A stretch of DNA of 9,359 bases from the NCBI GenBank assembly GCA_016303095.1, contig JAEDMH010000091.1:1-9359 (forward strand), written 5' to 3'. Below, piece by piece: positions 6,288 to 9,359 of the stretch (within the stretch, counting starts at the first letter, position 1; each line of letters begins with the position of its first letter). The notes under the pieces are model-generated. The model saw only the letters and a program-made list of their open reading frames with translations, was not told the origin of the DNA and ran no database searches. Source of the DNA: Lentisphaeria bacterium (GTDB lineage: Bacteria > Verrucomicrobiota > Lentisphaeria > Oligosphaerales > Oligosphaeraceae). The position numbers and the translations under genes are program-made.

Positions 6288-7084
6288 ATCCTGCCGTGGA
6301 AATCAAGAATCTCTGCTTCGGCTACGAGGAGCAAGAGGTCCTGCATAATATCAATCTGACGGTCAATCCACGAGATTTCGCCATCGTGGTGGGCCCCAAC
6401 GGCGGAGGAAAAAGCACCCTTCTCCGCTTGATGCTGGGACTCCTGAAACCCCGCTACGGCAGCGTCCGGATCTTCGGGGAAAGCCCCGAGGTGTCCCGCC
6501 GCCGCATGGCCTACGTGCCCCAGTCTCTGGAATTCGACCACCACTTCCCCATCTCCGTCCTGGAAACGGTGCTCCTGGGACGCCTGGAACATTTCTCGTT
6601 CCTGGGAGCACGGCGAAAGGACCGCCAGGTGGCGTTGGAGGCCCTGGAGGAGGTGGGACTCCCCCAGGAGGCCTCCCGCCCCTTCGCCTCCCTCTCGGGA
6701 GGACAACGCCAACGGGTCCTTATCGCCCAGGCCCTGGCCTCCCGCCCGGAATTGCTCCTCCTGGACGAGCCCGGCGCCAACCTGGACGCCCCCGGCGTGG
6801 CCGCCATCTACGGCCTGCTGAAGGAACTCAGCCAGTGCCTCACCATTGTCATGGTCTCCCATAATCTCACCATGGTGGAGCCCTTCGCCACCCACGTGGT
6901 CTGCGTGAATCACACGGCGGACATGCATCGAATCGAACAGGTCTCCCGGAAGGATCTCCATATGGGCAACTGGGTCCACATCTTCCACCATGCCTGCCCC
7001 GTCACCCAAGACGGACAGGAGGAGGATCCCTGCGCCGGCCCGCATTGGGGGAAGGAGGAAAAGGAGGGGCATCTCCATGGCTGA
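6284..7084 (+). CDS. znuC: Zinc/manganese ABC transporter ATP-binding protein (ZnuC-like)
   Basis: This is the cytoplasmic ATPase that powers metal import with the neighbouring ZnuA and ZnuB proteins, 266 aa. All ABC motifs are intact: Walker A GPNGGGKST (37-45), Q-loop Q80 in YVPQ, signature LSGGQRQR (137-144), Walker B LLLLDEP (157-163), D-loop GANLD and switch His H193 in VSHN. The sequence is the ZnuC/MntB type (IVVGPNGGGKST; FPISVLETVLLGR). After the ATPase core a tail of about 60 residues is rich in His and Cys (H204, C207, H210, H215, H226, H232, H235, H236, C238, C250, H254, H263, H265). It could bind metal for sensing or handling. The start ATG overlaps the znuA stop. The open frame extends far upstream across znuA, but family homology begins here. 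The stop overlaps znuB by eight bases. Confidence 0.95.
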   Translation: MNPAVEIKNLCFGYEEQEVLHNINLTVNPRDFAIVVGPNGGGKSTLLRLMLGLLKPRYGSVRIFGESPEVSRRRMAYVPQSLEFDHHFPISVLETVLLGRLEHFSFLGARRKDRQVALEALEEVGLPQEASRPFASLSGGQRQRVLIAQALASRPELLLLDEPGANLDAPGVAAIYGLLKELSQCLTIVMVSHNLTMVEPFATHVVCVNHTADMHRIEQVSRKDLHMGNWVHIFHHACPVTQDGQEEDPCAGPHWGKEEKEGHLHG

Positions 7085-8027
7085 ATTTCTCTGGGAACTC
7101 CCCCATTCCCCCCTCCTGTTGCGCTCCCTGGCGGCCATGGCCCTGGCCTCCATCTGCTGCGGCGTGGTGGGGTGCTACGTGGTGTTGAAGCGGGACAGCT
7201 ATGCCGTGGGGGCCGTAAGCCACTCTCTCCTGGGGGGGGTAGGAGCCGTGCTCTACCTCCAGGGACTCTTCCCCCTCCTGGAGGAACGCCTGCCCTGGCT
7301 GACGCCCTGGATGGGAGGACTGGTGGCGGGCGTGGCGGTGGCTCTCCTCATCACTCTCCTGGCCACCCGATGGAATTTTCCCATGGATACGGTTCTCTCC
7401 GCTTTGTGGGCCCTGGGGATGGCCTTGGGGGTCTCTTTCGTCAATGCCCGCCCCGGCTATGGCACGGAACTGACCAGCTACCTCTTCGGAAGCATTCTCA
7501 TCATCTCTCCCCAGGATCTGAGAATCATCGCCGCCTTGGACGCCATTGTGCTGTTCATGGCCTTCCTGTGGCACTCCCGCTTCGTGGCCCTGGCTTTCCA
7601 TGACGAATTGCTGACGCTCCGGGGACTCTCCCGAACCAGAGTCCAGCTGGCCTTCCAGCTGATGGTGGCCATGACCGTGGTGGTGCTTTCTCAACTGGTG
7701 GGCACGGTGCTGTGCATGGCTCTGCTGATTCTGCCTGTGGCGGCCACCTCCCGGCTTTGTCGCCGCATCCCCGTGATTATGGCGGTCTCCGGGGTGCTGT
7801 GCTTCCTGTGTTCCCTAGGGGGCGTGGGCATCTCCTACGGAGCGGGGCCAGGGAGCCTGCTCCGCTCTCCCGGGGCGGTCATCGTGGAATTGGCGGGGCT
7901 GGCCTATCTGGCCTCCTGGCTCCTCTCCCGACTCCTAGCCTGCCGAAAACAAAGAATCCAAACCAGCGGAGAGGAGGATGGACGCGCCGCCTCTCCCTCT
8001 CCTCTCCCAAACAAGGACGGACGATGA
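7077..8027 (+). CDS. znuB: Zinc/manganese ABC transporter permease (ZnuB-like)
   Basis: This is the inner-membrane channel component of the metal importer, ABC-3 family, 316 aa. It has about eight hydrophobic segments and the family's hallmark blocks: ICCGVVGCYVVLKRDSYAVGAVSHSLLGGVG (cytoplasmic loop and helix, about 26-56), LTSYLFGSILIIS (132-144) and VGTVLCMALLILPVAATSRL (208-227). The last 30 residues after the final helix are hydrophilic and probably cytoplasmic. The ATG at 7077 has AAGGAGG nine bases upstream, inside the end of znuC; a longer in-frame start at 6990 would add a Pro/Arg-rich stretch without family similarity. The overlaps with znuC (8 bases) and with the peptidase gene (ATGA) indicate co-translation. 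The three ABC genes form a complete set: binding protein, ATPase, permease. Confidence 0.95.
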   Translation: MAEFLWELPHSPLLLRSLAAMALASICCGVVGCYVVLKRDSYAVGAVSHSLLGGVGAVLYLQGLFPLLEERLPWLTPWMGGLVAGVAVALLITLLATRWNFPMDTVLSALWALGMALGVSFVNARPGYGTELTSYLFGSILIISPQDLRIIAALDAIVLFMAFLWHSRFVALAFHDELLTLRGLSRTRVQLAFQLMVAMTVVVLSQLVGTVLCMALLILPVAATSRLCRRIPVIMAVSGVLCFLCSLGGVGISYGAGPGSLLRSPGAVIVELAGLAYLASWLLSRLLACRKQRIQTSGEEDGRAASPSPLPNKDGR

Positions 8028-9157
8028 ACAAGCTGATTTACGCCAGTAGCGAGCGGTGCGCAGATTTGTGGTATCTCTCGGGATTCTGCGCCCCGGATGA
8101 TTTTCTCTATTTCCAGACGGAAAAGGGCGCCGTGGTGGCCGTGAGCTGTCTGGAACTGGGGCGGGCCAAGAAGCAGTGCCCGCCCACGGTGACCGTGGCC
8201 GATACCCAGCATCTAGAGGAGTTCTTCGGCCTGGAGAAGGAAGCCTCCGGGGAACACTGGTTCCTCCGGATGATTCGCCAAGTCTGCCGGGGCACCGGGG
8301 TCTGGGATTGGACTGTCCCCTCCTCCTTCCCCCTGGAATACGGGGACCTTCTCCGGAAGGCAGGGATTCAGGTCACTCCCTGTGGCTCTTTGGCTCCGGA
8401 GCGCCGTGTCAAGAGCCCGGAAGAGGTGGAGAAGATTCGTCGGGGGGAGCAGTTGGCGGAGGTGGGGCTGGCCCAGGCGGATGGGATGCTGCGCCAGGCG
8501 ACGGTGGATCGGGAAGGGTTCCTGATTCTGGGGGGGCATCGCCTCACCGCAGAGGAATTGCGGGGAGAGGTGGATGCCGCCATCGCCCGCAAGGGCGGTC
8601 TGGCCCAGGGAACCATCACTGCCCCGGGAGTCCAGGGCGCCGATCCTCATCAGGCCGGAACCGGCCCCCTGAAGGCCAATGAACCCATTGTCATGGATAT
8701 CTTCCCCCGGGATCAGCAGACGGGATATTTCGGGGACCTCACCCGAACCCGGGTGAAGGGAAAGGCCTCCTCCGTGGTGCTTCATGTCTACGAAACCGTC
8801 CTGGCCGGTCAGAAAAAGGCCCTCCAAAGCCTCCGCCCCGGCGTCACAGGAGCGGAAATCCATACCCAAGTGGCCGAATTTTTTACCCAGCAGGGATTCC
8901 CCACGGAACGAGATCCCCAGACCGGACTCTATCGGGGATTCTTCCACGGCTTGGGACACTCCGTGGGGCTGGAAATCCATGAACGCCCCAATCTTGCTCC
9001 CCATGACCCCACCGTCATGGAACCGGGGTGCGTGGTGACCGTGGAGCCGGGACTCTATGACCCCGCCTGGGGAGGCATCCGCATCGAGGATACGGTGGCC
9101 CTCACCCCCACCGGCGTGGACAATCTCGCCACCGCTTCCAAAGAATTGGAACTGTAA
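8024..9157 (+). CDS. M24-family metallopeptidase (Xaa-Pro aminopeptidase/prolidase type)
   Basis: This 377-aa cytoplasmic-type protein has the two-domain plan of proline-specific M24 peptidases: a creatinase-like N-terminal domain (about 1-125) and a pita-bread catalytic domain (about 130-377). The five metal ligands of the family can be assigned: D225 and D238 (VMDIFPRD...YFGDLTRT), H312 (FHGLGHSVGLEIHE), E341 (TVEPGLYDP) and E355 (GIRIEDTVALT). Other conserved His residues are H209 (GADPHQAGTGPL) and H319. The two Asp ligands are 13 residues apart rather than the more common 11, as in the 'DIFPR...GDLTRT' branch of the family. M24 enzymes remove or cleave residues next to proline and need two metal ions, usually Mn, Co or Zn. 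The ATG overlaps the znuB stop and AAGGA lies six bases upstream. It ends the operon. Substrate preference (PepP-like or PepQ-like) cannot be decided. Confidence 0.93.
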   Translation: MNKLIYASSERCADLWYLSGFCAPDDFLYFQTEKGAVVAVSCLELGRAKKQCPPTVTVADTQHLEEFFGLEKEASGEHWFLRMIRQVCRGTGVWDWTVPSSFPLEYGDLLRKAGIQVTPCGSLAPERRVKSPEEVEKIRRGEQLAEVGLAQADGMLRQATVDREGFLILGGHRLTAEELRGEVDAAIARKGGLAQGTITAPGVQGADPHQAGTGPLKANEPIVMDIFPRDQQTGYFGDLTRTRVKGKASSVVLHVYETVLAGQKKALQSLRPGVTGAEIHTQVAEFFTQQGFPTERDPQTGLYRGFFHGLGHSVGLEIHERPNLAPHDPTVMEPGCVVTVEPGLYDPAWGGIRIEDTVALTPTGVDNLATASKELEL

Positions 9158-9161
9158 GCAT

Positions 9162-9181
9162 CCCCGCAAGAAAACACGGGG
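9162..9181 (+). repeat. Weak inverted repeat after the operon
   Basis: CCCCG (9162-9166) and CGGGG (9177-9181) flank an A-rich 10-base loop starting five bases after the M24 stop. No T-run follows, so it is at best a weak 3'-end stabiliser or an imperfect terminator. Confidence 0.3.
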
Positions 9182-9211
9182 AGCGCGGAGACGCCCTGCG
9201 GGGCCACGGAA

Positions 9212-9307
9212 GGCACGGAAACGCCGCTGCGCGGCGCACGGAGACCACGGAGTTTTAAACGCGGAGGGCACGGAAACGCCGCTGCGCGGCGCACGGAGGC
9301 CACGGAG
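9212..9307 (+). repeat. Two 41-bp direct repeats with hairpin cores, CACGGAG-type
   Basis: Copy one (9212-9252) and copy two (9267-9307) differ at a single base: GAGACC versus GAGGCC. Each contains a GC-rich palindrome, CGCCGC-TGC-GCGGCG (9222-9236 and 9277-9291), between heptamers of the form CACGGAG or CACGGAA. A degenerate third unit may precede them (about 9184-9211, with GCCC-TGCG-GGGC at 9193-9204). The copies are separated by only 14 bases, without a unique spacer series, so this is not a CRISPR array. It resembles the non-coding heptamer repeats I know from PVC-group genomes. A structured RNA or hairpin role is possible. Confidence 0.85.
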
Positions 9308-9350
9308 AGGCGGTTCGTGCTATCCGCACGTCCCGCCTTGGGATTTCTTT

Positions 9351-9356
9351 AGGAGG
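9351..9356 (+). promoter_or_regulatory. Strong ribosome binding site at the right edge
   Basis: A perfect AGGAGG occurs four bases from its end to the end of the window (AGGAGGCAA). By comparison with the other sites here (six to nine bases of spacing), a start codon should lie just outside the window on the plus strand. I see no clear promoter between the repeats and this site. Confidence 0.6.
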
Positions 9357-9359
9357 CAA

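Noticed and set aside
7712..8023. N-terminal extension of the M24 peptidase frame into znuB
   Set aside because: The residues before MNKLIYASSE are a shadow of znuB. The ATG at 8024 has AAGGA six bases upstream and overlaps the znuB stop.
9184..9307. CRISPR array
   Set aside because: Only two clear copies with a 14-base spacing and no unique spacers of CRISPR length; no cas genes are nearby.

Overview
The window is GC-rich (by eye about 60% or more) chromosomal DNA from a Gram-negative-type bacterium. Coding density is very high and adjacent genes often share a four-base ATGA stop/start. Near the right end are GC-rich intergenic repeats built from a CACGGAG-type heptamer. I associate repeats of this kind with Verrucomicrobiota, Lentisphaerota and related PVC-group genomes, so a PVC-type organism is my tentative suggestion. 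No marker gene here settles the taxonomy.

Layout. Bases 1-1772 hold a minus-strand operon of ribonuclease III (rnc) followed by a nucleoside hydrolase-family protein, joined by an ATGA overlap. A possible third minus-strand gene starts at the left edge. A short AT-richer gap (1773-1877) separates rnc from the divergent efp (elongation factor P, 1878-2456), which is followed by a good intrinsic terminator (2565-2602). From 2637 to 9157 seven plus-strand genes run almost without gaps: two half-size chromate transporter (CHR family) proteins, a YihY/BrkB-type membrane protein with an extra C-terminal domain, a complete zinc/manganese-type ABC importer (substrate-binding protein, ATPase, permease), and an M24-family metallopeptidase. 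Five of the six junctions are overlaps; the only gap is 44 bases before the YihY gene. Bases 9158-9359 hold two near-identical 41-bp repeats with hairpin cores, then a strong ribosome binding site at the extreme edge that implies another gene just outside.

How the genes fit together. rnc and efp are housekeeping genes of RNA processing and translation. The seven-gene cluster looks like an envelope and ion-transport operon. The two CHR halves probably form one oxyanion transporter and the ABC genes form one metal importer. The terminal M24 peptidase is a metalloenzyme that could use the imported metal. Putting CHR, YihY, Znu and M24 genes in one coupled unit is the most unusual feature of the window, although each gene belongs to a known family. 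I found no CRISPR array, insertion sequence, phage gene, tRNA or rRNA, and no clear evidence of a wholly new system.
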